This document shows, piece by piece, positions 17,350 to 27,313 of a DNA stretch of 64,000 nt. Under the pieces are notes generated by a model. That model saw only the letters and a list, made by a program, of their open reading frames with translations. It was not told where the DNA came from and did not search any database. Position 1 is the stretch's first letter. Every line of letters starts with the position of its first letter. The stretch spans positions 248,001-312,000 of the forward strand of contig NZ_MIEQ01000022.1 of NCBI RefSeq assembly GCF_001968815.1, read 5' to 3'. This DNA is from Motiliproteus sp. MSK22-1 (GTDB taxonomy: Bacteria; Pseudomonadota; Gammaproteobacteria; Pseudomonadales; Balneatricaceae). The translations under genes and the position numbers were made by a program.

Positions 17350-18126
17350 CTAGAGCTTGCCCTTTTCTTCATTGCGAAGTGTCAGCACTTCAACGCCTTC
17401 GTCAGTAACCAACAGGGTGTGTTCCCACTGGGCAGACAGGCGTTTGTCCGTGGTTTCCACCGTCCAGCCATCGCGTTTGGAAAGTTTGGTGTGGCGCTTA
17501 CCTGCATTGATCATTGGTTCAATGGTAAAGCACATGCCGGGCTGAAGTACGACGCCGGTGTTCCTTTTTCCGTAATGGAGCACTTGGGGATCTTCGTGGA
17601 ATTCTTTGCCTATTCCGTGTCCGCAATACTCTCTAACAACTGAATAGTAGTTACCTTCAGCATGTTTTTGGATTGCATGACCAATATCCCCCAGTCTTAC
17701 GCCGGGCTTGACCATTTTAATACCCAGATAGAGGCACTCTTGAGCGACTTCAGCTAACCGTTTCGCATGGGGGAGCGTTTTGCCAACGTAGAACATTTTG
17801 CTGGTGTCGCCGTGATACCCATCCTTGATAACGGTAATGTCGACATTAATGATATCGCCATTTTTTAACGGCTTGTCATTGGGAATACCATGACAGACAA
17901 CATGGTTGATTGATGTACAGATAGATTTTGGAAAACCGTGATAGTTTAACGGTGCCGGAATGGATTGTTGCTCATTGACAATATAGTCATGACATATCTG
18001 ATCAAGCTCGTTAGTGGTTACGCCAACGGCGATATGAGGCTCTATCATTTCCAGCACCTCTGCCGCCAGGCGGCCCGCAACGCGCATTTTTTCGATTTCT
18101 TCAGGGGTTTTTATAGTAACAGTCAT
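17350..18126 (-). CDS. map: Methionine aminopeptidase, type I
   Basis: Removes the initiator methionine from nascent proteins. The 258-residue length is that of the type I enzymes. The metal ligands of the pita-bread fold are visible: the two Asp in NVDITV and DGYHGDTSKMF, the His in CGHGIGKEFHEDP, and two Glu (CFTIEPMI, TVETTDKR...QWEHTLLVT). It is divergent from rpsB, as in E. coli, and heads the minus-strand run map-glnD-dapC-yffB-dapD. Confidence 0.97.
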   Translation of the reverse strand: MTVTIKTPEEIEKMRVAGRLAAEVLEMIEPHIAVGVTTNELDQICHDYIVNEQQSIPAPLNYHGFPKSICTSINHVVCHGIPNDKPLKNGDIINVDITVIKDGYHGDTSKMFYVGKTLPHAKRLAEVAQECLYLGIKMVKPGVRLGDIGHAIQKHAEGNYYSVVREYCGHGIGKEFHEDPQVLHYGKRNTGVVLQPGMCFTIEPMINAGKRHTKLSKRDGWTVETTDKRLSAQWEHTLLVTDEGVEVLTLRNEEKGKL

Positions 18127-18715
18127 AGGGCTAGAACTAATGATAAAAGCGAATGGTTAAAAGTTGGGAGTTGAGGCTTTATTGCTTGAAGCACTATTAA
18201 TATATTACTTGGAGCCCCGTTAACATGCCGCCTGAGACCCCCATTAATAGTTGTAAAGCAGTATTCGCGCTAACAATACGTCCAGGCACAAACGGCATCA
18301 ACCACAAACCGCCATTGTACACGCCTGTCGGCAAGTTGGAAGCAATGAGATTTGAAGGCGTAAATTATCCTCAGCTGTGACCTAAGATGGTGCATGAATT
18401 CAGTCGTCCCTGTGTTTAAAATCCCTGTAGAATATAAGAATTAACAGAGGTTGTTTTTGGCTGTTTTAAGGCAAGAGTCTGTGGGTAGGCTGATCCTGAT
18501 TGAAAGCAGGTGAAATCACACGGCTGTTGTCAGTTCTTCTTTAAAATATCGCCTTGTTGTGGTATAAAGTCGCGCTCTTTGGAAGTCAGCTCGGTTTTCA
18601 AAGTAGAGAAATTAAATTATTAACGTCGCACATACACCGTCACATCCGCTCTGGGTGCCCCTTTGGGGTGAGCGATGGGGTGTGTGGAGGCCTAACCCGA
18701 TATTAAGGAATACAT
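18127..18715 (+). promoter_or_regulatory. map-rpsB divergent intergenic region with rpsB promoter and leader
   Basis: A 589-bp region with no convincing gene. Its right part holds the rpsB control region: an extended -10 element (TGGTATAAA, 18560-18568) and a leader of about 140 nt with a GC-rich hairpin (GCCCC / GGGGT around 18657-18670) before the ribosome binding site AAGGAATACAT. In E. coli the same place carries the rpsB leader, listed as the t44/tff RNA, through which S2 represses its own synthesis; a similar autoregulation is likely here by position. In the left part I see only AT-rich sequence and possible weak promoter boxes (for example TATAAG near 18435). Confidence 0.5.
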
Positions 18716-19447
18716 ATGTCTAAAGTATCTATGCGTGAGTTGCTGAAAGCCGGTGCGCACTTCGGTCATCAGACCCGTTACTGGAATCCGAAAATGGGTA
18801 AGTACATTTTCGGCGCACGTAACAAGATTCATATCATCAACCTTGAGCACACTGTTCCAGCCATGAACGAGGCTTTGGGCGTGGTTCAGCGTCTGGCTTC
18901 CAACAAGAACAAAATCTTGTTCGTTGGTACCAAGCGTGCTGCCAGCAAGGTTATTCGTGATGAAGGCGTTCGTTCTAACATGCCTTACGTCAACCACCGC
19001 TGGTTGGGTGGTATGTTGACTAACTACAAAACCATTCGTGCTTCTATTAAGCGATTCCGTGATCTGGAAAAGCAGTCTCAGGACGGTACCTTTGACAAGC
19101 TGACCAAGAAAGAAGCGCTGATGAACACCCGTGAGATGGCTAAGCTAGAGCGCTCTATTGGTGGTATCAAAGATATGGGCGGTCTGCCTGACGCACTGTT
19201 TGTTGTTGATGTTGATCATGAGCGTATTGCTATCAACGAAGCTAACAAGCTAGGTATTCCTGTAATTGGTATCGTAGATACCAACAGCAACCCTGACGGT
19301 GTTGACTACATCATTCCAGGTAATGATGACGCATTGCGCGCTATCCAGATTTACGTAAAAGCCGTTGCTGATGCGTGCCTGGAAGGAAGCAGTGCTGACC
19401 AGAGCGAATTTGTAGAAGTTGAAGAGCAGGCTGAAACTGCTGAATAA
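18716..19447 (+). CDS. rpsB: 30S ribosomal protein S2
   Basis: A 243-residue S2 protein, from [20 protein letters not shown] through [44 protein letters not shown] and [26 protein letters not shown]; acidic C-terminal tail. It is a component of the small ribosomal subunit. It opens the rpsB-tsf operon and its start follows AAGGAATACAT. Codon use is that of a highly expressed gene. Confidence 0.99.
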   Translation: MSKVSMRELLKAGAHFGHQTRYWNPKMGKYIFGARNKIHIINLEHTVPAMNEALGVVQRLASNKNKILFVGTKRAASKVIRDEGVRSNMPYVNHRWLGGMLTNYKTIRASIKRFRDLEKQSQDGTFDKLTKKEALMNTREMAKLERSIGGIKDMGGLPDALFVVDVDHERIAINEANKLGIPVIGIVDTNSNPDGVDYIIPGNDDALRAIQIYVKAVADACLEGSSADQSEFVEVEEQAETAE

Positions 19448-19478
19448 GCGCTTCTCCTGGCCTCTTGAAGGCTTCAGT

Positions 19479-19503
19479 AAGGGGAGCGTTGCTCCCCTTT
19501 TTT
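19479..19503 (+). terminator. Attenuator/terminator between rpsB and tsf
   Basis: A perfect 9-bp stem (AAGGGGAGC / GCTCCCCTT, loop GTT) followed by a T run to 19503. It has the form of a Rho-independent terminator in the 90-bp rpsB-tsf gap. As in other gammaproteobacteria it probably acts as a partial terminator setting the S2 to EF-Ts ratio. Confidence 0.8.
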
Positions 19504-19537
19504 AAACGTATAATTTTGATTTTTAAGAGGATTTATC

Positions 19538-20398
19538 ATGGCGGCAAAAATCTCTGCTTCTATGGTTAAAGAGCTACGCGAGCGCACTAGCTTGGGTATG
19601 CTGGAATGTAAGAAAGCACTTGCAGAAGCTGATGGTGATATTGAGCTGGCGATTGAAAATCTGCGTAAATCAAGTGGTATGAAGGCAGCCAAAAAAGCTG
19701 GTCGTACTGCTGCAGATGGTGTTGTTGCTACCAAAGTGGCTGACGATAACAGCTACGGTATCATCGTAGAGGTTAATTCTGAGACTGACTTTGTTGCTCG
19801 TGACGAAGGCTTCCTGGGGTTTGTAAACACTGTTCTGGACGCTGCATTTGAAGCAAAGCAAACCGATGTTGCTGCGTTGATGGAAGGTGACCTGGAAGAG
19901 AGGCGTCAAGCGCTGGTCCAAAAGATCGGTGAAAATATCGGTGTTCGTCGCATCGAAATGCTTGAAAGCGCTAATGTAGGTGCCTACACCCACAGTAACA
20001 ATCGGATTGCTGTTCTGGTTGCCTTGACTGGTGGTGAGAACTCTGTGGCAAAAGATGTTGCTATGCATACTGCTGCTGTTAACCCTCGTGTTGCCAAGCC
20101 GGAAGATATGCCAGAAGAAGTTTTGGTTAAAGAGAAAGAAATCATTCTTGCACAGCCTGATATGGCTGGAAAGCCTGCTGAAATTGCAGAGAAAATGGTC
20201 GGCGGTCGTATCAAGAAGTTCTTGGCAGAAAACTCTCTTGTTGAGCAGGACTTTGTTAAAAATCCTGAAATCAAGATTGGTAAGCTGGTTAAAGATGCTG
20301 GTGCTGAAGTCGCTTCATTTGTTCGCTTTGAAGTGGGTGAAGGTATCGAAGTTGAGAAGGTTGACTTCGCTGACGAAGTTGCTGCTGCACTTAAGTAA
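19538..20398 (+). CDS. tsf: Elongation factor Ts
   Basis: Nucleotide exchange factor for EF-Tu. The 286-residue protein has the N-terminal UBA-like domain ([26 protein letters not shown]), the TDFVAR motif ([16 protein letters not shown]) that contacts EF-Tu, and the C-terminal coiled coil/dimerization region ([13 protein letters not shown]). It is preceded by AAGAGGATTTATC. It follows rpsB through the terminator-like hairpin and precedes pyrH. Confidence 0.99.
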   Translation: MAAKISASMVKELRERTSLGMLECKKALAEADGDIELAIENLRKSSGMKAAKKAGRTAADGVVATKVADDNSYGIIVEVNSETDFVARDEGFLGFVNTVLDAAFEAKQTDVAALMEGDLEERRQALVQKIGENIGVRRIEMLESANVGAYTHSNNRIAVLVALTGGENSVAKDVAMHTAAVNPRVAKPEDMPEEVLVKEKEIILAQPDMAGKPAEIAEKMVGGRIKKFLAENSLVEQDFVKNPEIKIGKLVKDAGAEVASFVRFEVGEGIEVEKVDFADEVAAALK

Positions 20399-20504
20399 GT
20401 GTTTCTCTCTGCATGGGTTGGCTGTATATCGATCAGAGTCAGCTCGTGCAACCCCCTGGGTCAGATGCTAAACTGCCAACCAAAATTTTCCGGGGATATA
20501 ATCA

Positions 20505-21260
20505 GTGACTGATAAAAACAAGGCGCGTTATAAGCGCATTTTGTTAAAGCTTAGTGGCGAGGCCCTGATGGGCTCAGAAAACTTCGGTATTGATCCGAAG
20601 GTTCTGGATAGAATGGCGTTAGAAATTGGCCAGCTGGTCGGTATTGGTGTTCAAGTTGGTATCGTTATAGGTGGTGGTAACCTGTTCCGGGGAGAGGCCT
20701 TGAGTAAGGCCGGGATGGATCGAGTTACCGGTGACCACATGGGAATGCTGGCGACGGTAATGAATGCTCTGGCGATGCGTGATGCTCTGGAACGAAGTAA
20801 TATTACCACCCGCGTCATGTCTGCAATTTCCATGGTTGGTGTGGTTGATGATTATGACCGTCGCCAAGCCATGCGTTACCTCAATCAAGGTGACGTGGTA
20901 ATCTTCTCAGCAGGTACCGGAAATCCCTTCTTTACAACTGACTCGGCCGCTTGTCTGCGGGGAATTGAAGTAGAAGTGGATGTGGTGCTCAAAGCGACAA
21001 AAGTAGACGGTGTCTACTCAGCAGATCCAGTCAAAGATCCAACAGCGACTAAATATGATCGTCTGAGTTATGATGAGGTGCTTGAAAAGCAGCTTGGCGT
21101 TATGGATTTGACTGCAATGTGTCTTACTCGTGACCATGATATGCCAGTTCGGGTCTTTAATATGAACAAGCCTGGCGCCTTGGTAACAGTCGTCAGAGGC
21201 GGTGACGAAGGTACGCTGATCCATAGTGGTGAGTCAGAAGGAGATAACAGTGATCAATGA
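20505..21260 (+). CDS. pyrH: UMP kinase
   Basis: A 251-residue bacterial UMP kinase of the amino-acid-kinase fold, phosphorylating UMP to UDP. Motifs include [56 protein letters not shown] and [17 protein letters not shown]. The start is GTG after GGGGATATAATCA. Its 3' end overlaps the frr start by 11 bp, so the two are coupled. Confidence 0.98.
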   Translation: MTDKNKARYKRILLKLSGEALMGSENFGIDPKVLDRMALEIGQLVGIGVQVGIVIGGGNLFRGEALSKAGMDRVTGDHMGMLATVMNALAMRDALERSNITTRVMSAISMVGVVDDYDRRQAMRYLNQGDVVIFSAGTGNPFFTTDSAACLRGIEVEVDVVLKATKVDGVYSADPVKDPTATKYDRLSYDEVLEKQLGVMDLTAMCLTRDHDMPVRVFNMNKPGALVTVVRGGDEGTLIHSGESEGDNSDQ

Positions 21261-21807
21261 AATAAGAGAAGATGCTGAAGAGCGAATGCTCAAGAGTGTA
21301 CAGTCATTGGTTGGTAATTTTAAAAAAATTCGAACAGGTCGTGCCCACCCCAGCATTTTAGATTCCATAAGAGTTTCTTATTATGGTGGTGATGTACCCT
21401 TGAGTCAGGTTGCCAACATTAGTGTTGAGGATGCTCGTACCCTATCTATCACTCCATGGGAGCGACCTATGGTGCCTGATATCGAAAAAGCGATTATGAA
21501 ATCCGATCTTGGCCTGAACCCTTCGACAGCGGGTACTGTTATTCGGGTGCCGATGCCTGCATTGACAGAAGAGACTCGTAAGGGATTCATCCGTCAGGCC
21601 CGTCAGGAGGCTGAAGCTGCCAGAATCGCTATTCGGAATATCCGCCGGGATGCCAATAATGATGTTAAGGAGCTTCTGAAAGAAAAGGAAATTACTGAGG
21701 ATGACGAACGTCGTAGTCAGGATGCCATTCAGAAGTTAACCGACAAGTGTATTGCTGAAGTCGAAGTGCATCTACAGAAGAAAGAAGCTGATTTGATGGA
21801 AATCTGA
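21250..21807 (+). CDS. frr: Ribosome recycling factor
   Basis: Splits post-termination ribosomes with EF-G. From the GTG at 21250, preceded by AAGGAG at ideal spacing, the protein is 185 residues, the standard RRF length; an upstream in-frame GTG at 21226 is unlikely. Family motifs are [45 protein letters not shown] and the C-terminal helix [16 protein letters not shown]. Between this gene and uppS there are only 83 bp; dxr, which lies here in E. coli, is absent. Confidence 0.98.
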   Translation: MINEIREDAEERMLKSVQSLVGNFKKIRTGRAHPSILDSIRVSYYGGDVPLSQVANISVEDARTLSITPWERPMVPDIEKAIMKSDLGLNPSTAGTVIRVPMPALTEETRKGFIRQARQEAEAARIAIRNIRRDANNDVKELLKEKEITEDDERRSQDAIQKLTDKCIAEVEVHLQKKEADLMEI

Positions 21808-21890
21808 GCCAGGCTTTGTCGGGTTCAATTGACTGATGACTAGTGTTGAACCCGGCTGTCTTCTGGGCTCCGGCTGAACCGAAGGATGAT

Positions 21891-22655
21891 ATGGTCGAAC
21901 TGAAATCCTTTCCTAAGGTGCCGCGTCATGTGGCTATCGTTATGGATGGCAACAACCGTTGGGCAAAGTCGCGAAGACTGCCTAGCCTGGCTGGTCATAA
22001 GGCTGGCGTGGATGCGGTCCGTGCAACTGTGGATGGTTGTGCCCGTTATGGTGTTGAATCGCTTACTCTATTTGCTTTCAGTAGTGAAAACTGGCGACGT
22101 CCAGAATTAGAAGTACGTGGTTTAATGGAGCTTTTTATGCTCGCGCTCAAGCGGGAGGTTAAAAAACTCCATAAGAATAATATCCGCCTGAAAGTGGTTG
22201 GCGATAAGAGTCGATTCAGCGACGGGTTGCAACGAAAAATTGTCGAGGCTGAGGCTTTGACCGCCGCAAATACGGGGCTGACACTGAATGTTGCTGCTAA
22301 TTATGGCGGTCAATGGGATATTGTTCAGGCAGCGCAGAAGCTGGCTGAAAAGGTTAGAGATGGTGCGCTCCAGTCAAGTCAGATTACTGTGGACTGTTTT
22401 GAAGATCATATGACTCTGGCAGGGCAAGCTCCGGTCGATTTATGCATACGTACGGGTGGCGAGCAGCGAATCAGTAACTTCCTTCTCTGGCATTTTGCTT
22501 ATGCAGAATTTTATTTTACCCCTAAATACTGGCCTGACTTTGATTGTAACGAATTGGAAGCTGCCTTTGAGGTATTTGTAGGCCGGCAGCGTCGATTCGG
22601 TAAAACGAGTGAACAGGTCGAGTCCGAGGTGCAAGGCGAGGGCTCGGATGCTTAA
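21891..22655 (+). CDS. uppS: Undecaprenyl diphosphate synthase (cis-prenyltransferase)
   Basis: Makes C55 undecaprenyl diphosphate from farnesyl diphosphate and isopentenyl diphosphate for peptidoglycan and LPS. From the ATG at 21891 (AAGGATGAT upstream) it is 254 residues. Motifs of the family: HVAIVMDGNNRWAK with the catalytic Asp, GHKAGVDAVR, LTLFAFSSENWRRP, and the C-terminal DLCIRTGGEQRISNFLLWHFAYAEF. It shares an 8-bp overlap with cdsA. Isoprenoid precursors are therefore needed, which matters because dxr, ispD and ispF are missing from this window. Confidence 0.98.
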   Translation: MVELKSFPKVPRHVAIVMDGNNRWAKSRRLPSLAGHKAGVDAVRATVDGCARYGVESLTLFAFSSENWRRPELEVRGLMELFMLALKREVKKLHKNNIRLKVVGDKSRFSDGLQRKIVEAEALTAANTGLTLNVAANYGGQWDIVQAAQKLAEKVRDGALQSSQITVDCFEDHMTLAGQAPVDLCIRTGGEQRISNFLLWHFAYAEFYFTPKYWPDFDCNELEAAFEVFVGRQRRFGKTSEQVESEVQGEGSDA

Positions 22656-23460
22656 AAAGCGAATCCTTACCGCATCAGTATTGGCGCCAATAGTACTCAT
22701 TTGTGTTTTTTGGTTTCCTCTTGAATATTTTCAGTGGTTTGTGGCCTTGGTTATGTGTCTTGGGGCTTGGGAGTGGGCAAACCTTTCTGGTCTTGAGGAT
22801 ATGATTCAGCGCTGGCTGTATGCTGCGGCGTTGACGGCGTTTTTGCCTGTTCTGGTGTTGTTTCCCTTACCAAGTGGCGTGCTGTTGTTTATTGCCTGTT
22901 TGTTTTGGCTCCTGGGACTCATTTGGGTAAGAGGATATCCTGGCTCCAGTGATCAATGGGGTGGAGTTCTTCAGCGGACCCTGATGGGCGTGGCGGTACT
23001 AATTCCCACTTGGCATGCATTGGTTTTCCTAAAGGCAGTGGCTCCTGCGGGGGGGCTTCTTTTACTGCTGATGCTATTGGTCTGGGGAGCTGATATTGGC
23101 GCTTATTTTGCCGGTCGTACCTGGGGGCGTTCGAAGCTGGCTCCCGCAGTCAGTCCAGGAAAAACCATGGCAGGTTTCTATGGCGGGCTGGTTACCAGTC
23201 TGGTCATTGCATTAGTGATTGGTCTTTATTGGCAGTTAAAACCTTTGGCACTATTGTCGCTATTGCTTGTCTGTTTGGTTACGGCGCTGGCCTCAGTTTT
23301 GGGTGATTTGCTGGAAAGCATGGTTAAACGTCACCGCGGAATCAAAGACAGCAGCCAGCTTCTACCAGGTCATGGTGGAATAATGGATCGAATCGATAGC
23401 CTGACTGCTGCGGCTCCCGTTTTTGCTCTTGGTATTTCCCTGGTTGGTTTGGCTCAATAG
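22648..23460 (+). CDS. cdsA: Phosphatidate cytidylyltransferase (CDP-diglyceride synthase)
   Basis: A 270-residue inner-membrane enzyme making CDP-diacylglycerol from phosphatidate and CTP. Many membrane helices are visible, and the signature is complete near the C-terminus: SPGKTMAGFYGG in the middle and SVLGDLLESMVKRHRGIKDSSQLLPGHGGIMDRIDSL. I start at the ATG at 22648, overlapping the uppS stop; the frame extends 13 codons upstream without better signals. In Pseudomonas dxr follows cdsA; here rseP follows after 98 bp. Confidence 0.97.
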   Translation: MLKKRILTASVLAPIVLICVFWFPLEYFQWFVALVMCLGAWEWANLSGLEDMIQRWLYAAALTAFLPVLVLFPLPSGVLLFIACLFWLLGLIWVRGYPGSSDQWGGVLQRTLMGVAVLIPTWHALVFLKAVAPAGGLLLLLMLLVWGADIGAYFAGRTWGRSKLAPAVSPGKTMAGFYGGLVTSLVIALVIGLYWQLKPLALLSLLLVCLVTALASVLGDLLESMVKRHRGIKDSSQLLPGHGGIMDRIDSLTAAAPVFALGISLVGLAQ

Positions 23461-23558
23461 AGTGGTTCTCAGAAAAACTATAGCGATCTTGCGCTAGATG
23501 TTTAATGCTGAGTCGGTTGTACATTAAGCGATATAAGGCTTAAACACAGGTTTTTTTG

Positions 23559-24911
23559 ATGGGTATTTTGCAGATCATTCTCGCTGCGATCGTCACGCTT
23601 GGTATTTTGGTTACCATTCATGAATATGGTCATTTCTGGGTGGCCCGACGTTGCGGTGTCAAAGTGCTTCGTTTTTCCGTTGGCTTTGGCAAGGGGCTCT
23701 TCAGTTGGCGTGACAAAATGGGAACAGAGTATGTGATTGCTGCTATCCCGTTGGGTGGTTACGTAAAGATGCTGGACGAAAGGGAGGGAGAGGTTCCTGA
23801 CTCCTTGCTTGACCAGGCTTTTAATCGTAAAACCGTTTGGCAGCGAATCGCTATTGTTGCTGCCGGGCCTGTGGTTAATCTGGCTTTTGCTGTCTTGGCA
23901 TACTGGTTTCTGTTTATTTACGGTGTCAGCACCGTTGCGCCAGTTATAGGAGACATTACCGGGGGGTCTCCGGCAGAAATAGCTGGTTTGGTATCGAAAG
24001 AAGAAATTGTTTCGGTTGACGGATATCCGACTCGTAGCTGGGAAGAGGTTGGGTTAAGGCTGGCGGCACGTATTGGTGAGACAGGACAGTTACAGATTAC
24101 GACACGATCAGTCGATCTTGGTGGTGAGCAGCGCTATCGCGTTGTCATTAATTCCTGGAAGGTGGATGAGGAAAAAGGTCCGCTTTACAGCTTGGGGATT
24201 GCACCATTTCGGCCGCCTGTCCCCGCCATTATCGGCCAGCTAGTTGAAGGGGGGCGAGCTGAGGCAGCTGGGCTTCGTGTTGGCGATCTGGTGCAGCAAC
24301 TGGATAATCAACCGGTAAATGACTGGTATGAACTGGTGTCCCAGATTCAGGCGAATCCGGAAAACCAGGTTGTATTAACTCTGGTTCGTGACGGGCAACC
24401 AGTCGAGCTGAATATTACTCCTGCCAAGCAGTCTGCGGGTGATGGTCGAGAGTACGGCTACATCGGGGCTGGCGTTGAGCCGCCTGTCTGGCCTGATTGG
24501 CTGTTACGCGAAATTAGTTATTCGCCTCTGGAAGCTATACCTGCGGCTCTAAACAAAACACAGCAGCTTGTCGTACTGATTATTGAGTCTATCGGGAAGA
24601 TGATTCAAGGAGAGATTTCAGTAAAAAACTTGAGTGGGCCAATAACGATTGCTAAAGTGGCGGGGGCTTCGGCAGAGTCGGGACTTGAGAGTTTTTTGAA
24701 CTTTCTCGCTTACTTAAGCATCAGCTTGGGTATTCTTAACTTATTGCCAATTCCTATGTTGGATGGAGGACATATTCTTTATTATGTCATCGAGGCTATT
24801 CGTGGTCGGCCTGTCTCTGAGAAAACACAACTCGTGGGGCTGAAGATCGGCATGGCGCTTTTGATGGCGTTAATGTTCTTGGCTTTTTATAATGACCTAG
24901 CGCGTCTCTAA
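23559..24911 (+). CDS. rseP: Site-2 protease RseP (sigma-E pathway)
   Basis: A 450-residue intramembrane zinc metalloprotease that cleaves the anti-sigma factor RseA/MucA during envelope stress. The HEYGH zinc motif is in the first membrane helix (VTIHEYGHFWVARRCGV). Two periplasmic PDZ domains lie in the middle (GGSPAEIAGLVSKEEIVSVDG and EGGRAEAAGLRVGDLVQQLDN). The third zinc ligand is in NLLPIPMLDGGHILYY near the C-terminus. The start is the ATG at 23559. It precedes bamA, as in most gammaproteobacteria. Confidence 0.97.
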   Translation: MGILQIILAAIVTLGILVTIHEYGHFWVARRCGVKVLRFSVGFGKGLFSWRDKMGTEYVIAAIPLGGYVKMLDEREGEVPDSLLDQAFNRKTVWQRIAIVAAGPVVNLAFAVLAYWFLFIYGVSTVAPVIGDITGGSPAEIAGLVSKEEIVSVDGYPTRSWEEVGLRLAARIGETGQLQITTRSVDLGGEQRYRVVINSWKVDEEKGPLYSLGIAPFRPPVPAIIGQLVEGGRAEAAGLRVGDLVQQLDNQPVNDWYELVSQIQANPENQVVLTLVRDGQPVELNITPAKQSAGDGREYGYIGAGVEPPVWPDWLLREISYSPLEAIPAALNKTQQLVVLIIESIGKMIQGEISVKNLSGPITIAKVAGASAESGLESFLNFLAYLSISLGILNLLPIPMLDGGHILYYVIEAIRGRPVSEKTQLVGLKIGMALLMALMFLAFYNDLARL

Positions 24912-24961
24912 TTTAAGCGTGACGCTATAAACTTTGTTCTGGAACGGATTTGTAACGCTGA

Positions 24962-27292
24962 ATGAGACGTAGACTGATACACCTATTGATCAGCCTTCTA
25001 TTCCCGCTGACACTGGCACTTCCTGTGACTGTTTGGGCTGAAGGCTTCACTGTTTCTGATATTCGAGTAGAAGGGCTTCGGCGCCTGGATCTTGGTACTG
25101 TGTTTCGAGCTTTTCCCGTAGAAATCGGTGATGAAGTCGACGAGTATCGTTTGGCCGATGCGGCCCGGGAATTGTTTAAGTCGGGTTACTTTAACGATAT
25201 CCAACTGGTTCGTGACGACAATGCTGTCCTTGTTGTTCGAGTGCAGGAGCGCCCGGCCCTTAGTAAGATCGAGATCAAGGGGAACGACGTCATTGAGACC
25301 GAAGCACTAACCGAAGGGTTGGCTGGTATCGGTCTGCGTGAAGGTGAGGTATTCCAAAGAGCGACCCTTGAACAAATCAGGCTTGATCTTGCTCGTGTTT
25401 ATGCAGCACAAGGGCGTTACGGGGCATGGATTGATGCAACCGTAGAAAACCTTCCGGAGAACCGAGTGGGCCTTACGATTAATATCAAGGAAGGCGAGGC
25501 CGCTTCCATCCAGCATATCAATATTGTTGGTAATGAAGTCTTTGACGACGAAGAGTTGCAGAAGCAGTTTGATTTGAAAACCCCAACTTTCTGGTCATTC
25601 TTCTTTAAGGATGACCGTTATGCACGGGAAAAACTCAGTGGTGATCTTGAGCGGCTGCGCTCCTATTACCTGAACCGAGGCTATATTAACTTTAATATTG
25701 AATCGACCCAGGTTTCCCTAACCCCGGATCGCAAGCACGTCTATATCACCATCAATGTAAGCGAGGGTGATCTCTACTACTTCGGTGATTATGAATTTGC
25801 TGGCAACCTGGCGGTTGACCCTGAGGAATTGCATCAATTGATACCGTTGAGCAATGGAGATGTTTTCTCGCGAAAAGTGATGGTTAATGCCACCGAGCAA
25901 ATCGTCAGTCACTTGGGTGCTGATGGATACTTACAGGCTAATGTAAATCCAGTCCCTGACATTGATGAGGAAAATAAGCGCGTAAACCTGAAGTTCTTCG
26001 TTGATCCTGGACGTCGGCTTTATGTTCGCAGAATCAACTTCAGAGGGAATACAACCAGTGCTGATGAGGTGCTGCGGCGGGAAATGTGGCAAATGGAAGG
26101 CGGCTATGCATCCAGTAAAAATATTGAGAAGTCCAAAAGCCAGCTTGAGAGACTCGGATACTTTACCTCCGTCAATGTAGAAACAACACCGGTGCCAGGC
26201 GTTGATGATCAAATCGACCTGGAATACAGTGTGGTGGAACAGCTATCAGGTAACCTGAGCGCCAGTATTGGTTTCTCGCAAAGTTCCGGTATTTTGCTCG
26301 CTGTGCAGGTTTCTCAGAAAAACTTCCTTGGTACAGGTAAGCACGTGTCCTTCACTGCCAACAATAGTGATACAGACACCGAATACAGTTTTAGCTTCAC
26401 TGACCCGTACTACACCGTTGATGGCGTCAGTCGCGGCTTTAACCTGTTTTATCGACAGCAAAACTTTGACGAAGATGACACCAGTAATTACTCCACTGAT
26501 GCATTTGGTGGTGGCGTCAACTTTGGCTATCCGATCGACAGCTTCCAGCGACTGAAGTTTGGTATTGGATATGAAAACCTGGAAGTCAATCTGGGTAATG
26601 ATGTGCCTACGGAAATTACTGATTTTATTGCAGAAGAAGGCAGTCAGTATAATCTTTTACCGATAACCGCTTCTTGGAGTGACAATCATCTCAACAAGGG
26701 CTTTTTAGCCACAGATGGTTATTCCCAGTCTTTGTCGTTGGAAGCATCGGCTCCCGGCAGTGATCTGGGCTATTACAAGTTAAGGTATCGCGGGCAGCGT
26801 TATTTCCCGATAACGGATGACTGGATATTAAAACTTGAGGCAGAGCTTGGGTATGGGGATAGTTATGGTGGAACGGCTGAGCTACCTTTCTTCAAGCATT
26901 TCTTCTCTGGTGGTTTTAACTCGGTGCGTGGCTTCAAGAATAATAGCTTAGGTCCTCGAGCAAATAATGCCGATACGGACCCGTTGGGCGGGAACGTATT
27001 GATCGAAGGCTCGGCTGAGGTGATTTTCCCGTTCCCATTTGTAGAAGACGACAGTAAATTACGCTCGTTAGTCTTTTTGGATGTTGGTAACGTCTTTGAT
27101 ACGAGCTGTCTTGACAGTAACCCCAACTGTACCAGCGGTATTGAGCTGGATGAATTTCGTGCTTCGGTGGGGCTTGGGGTTTCCTGGATTACCTTTATCG
27201 GGCCTTTGTCATTCTCTATCGCAGCGCCAATCATTGAAGAGAGTGGCGATGAGACGGAGTCCTTCCAGTTTGCGCTTGGTCGTACGTTCTAA
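24962..27292 (+). CDS. bamA: Outer membrane protein assembly factor BamA
   Basis: Central Omp85 component of the BAM complex, which inserts beta-barrel proteins into the outer membrane. It has a signal peptide (residues 1-26, ending WAEG), five POTRA domains (about 27-430; each begins with a pattern such as FTVSDIRVEGLRRL) and a C-terminal 16-strand barrel. The conserved loop-6 VRGF is seen (SVRGFKNNSLGPR), and the protein ends in Phe (FALGRTF), the outer-membrane beta-signal. Length 776 is typical. skp follows directly. Confidence 0.98.
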   Translation: MRRRLIHLLISLLFPLTLALPVTVWAEGFTVSDIRVEGLRRLDLGTVFRAFPVEIGDEVDEYRLADAARELFKSGYFNDIQLVRDDNAVLVVRVQERPALSKIEIKGNDVIETEALTEGLAGIGLREGEVFQRATLEQIRLDLARVYAAQGRYGAWIDATVENLPENRVGLTINIKEGEAASIQHINIVGNEVFDDEELQKQFDLKTPTFWSFFFKDDRYAREKLSGDLERLRSYYLNRGYINFNIESTQVSLTPDRKHVYITINVSEGDLYYFGDYEFAGNLAVDPEELHQLIPLSNGDVFSRKVMVNATEQIVSHLGADGYLQANVNPVPDIDEENKRVNLKFFVDPGRRLYVRRINFRGNTTSADEVLRREMWQMEGGYASSKNIEKSKSQLERLGYFTSVNVETTPVPGVDDQIDLEYSVVEQLSGNLSASIGFSQSSGILLAVQVSQKNFLGTGKHVSFTANNSDTDTEYSFSFTDPYYTVDGVSRGFNLFYRQQNFDEDDTSNYSTDAFGGGVNFGYPIDSFQRLKFGIGYENLEVNLGNDVPTEITDFIAEEGSQYNLLPITASWSDNHLNKGFLATDGYSQSLSLEASAPGSDLGYYKLRYRGQRYFPITDDWILKLEAELGYGDSYGGTAELPFFKHFFSGGFNSVRGFKNNSLGPRANNADTDPLGGNVLIEGSAEVIFPFPFVEDDSKLRSLVFLDVGNVFDTSCLDSNPNCTSGIELDEFRASVGLGVSWITFIGPLSFSIAAPIIEESGDETESFQFALGRTF

Positions 27293-27313
27293 TTATAGGG
27301 AAAGGAGTTACAT

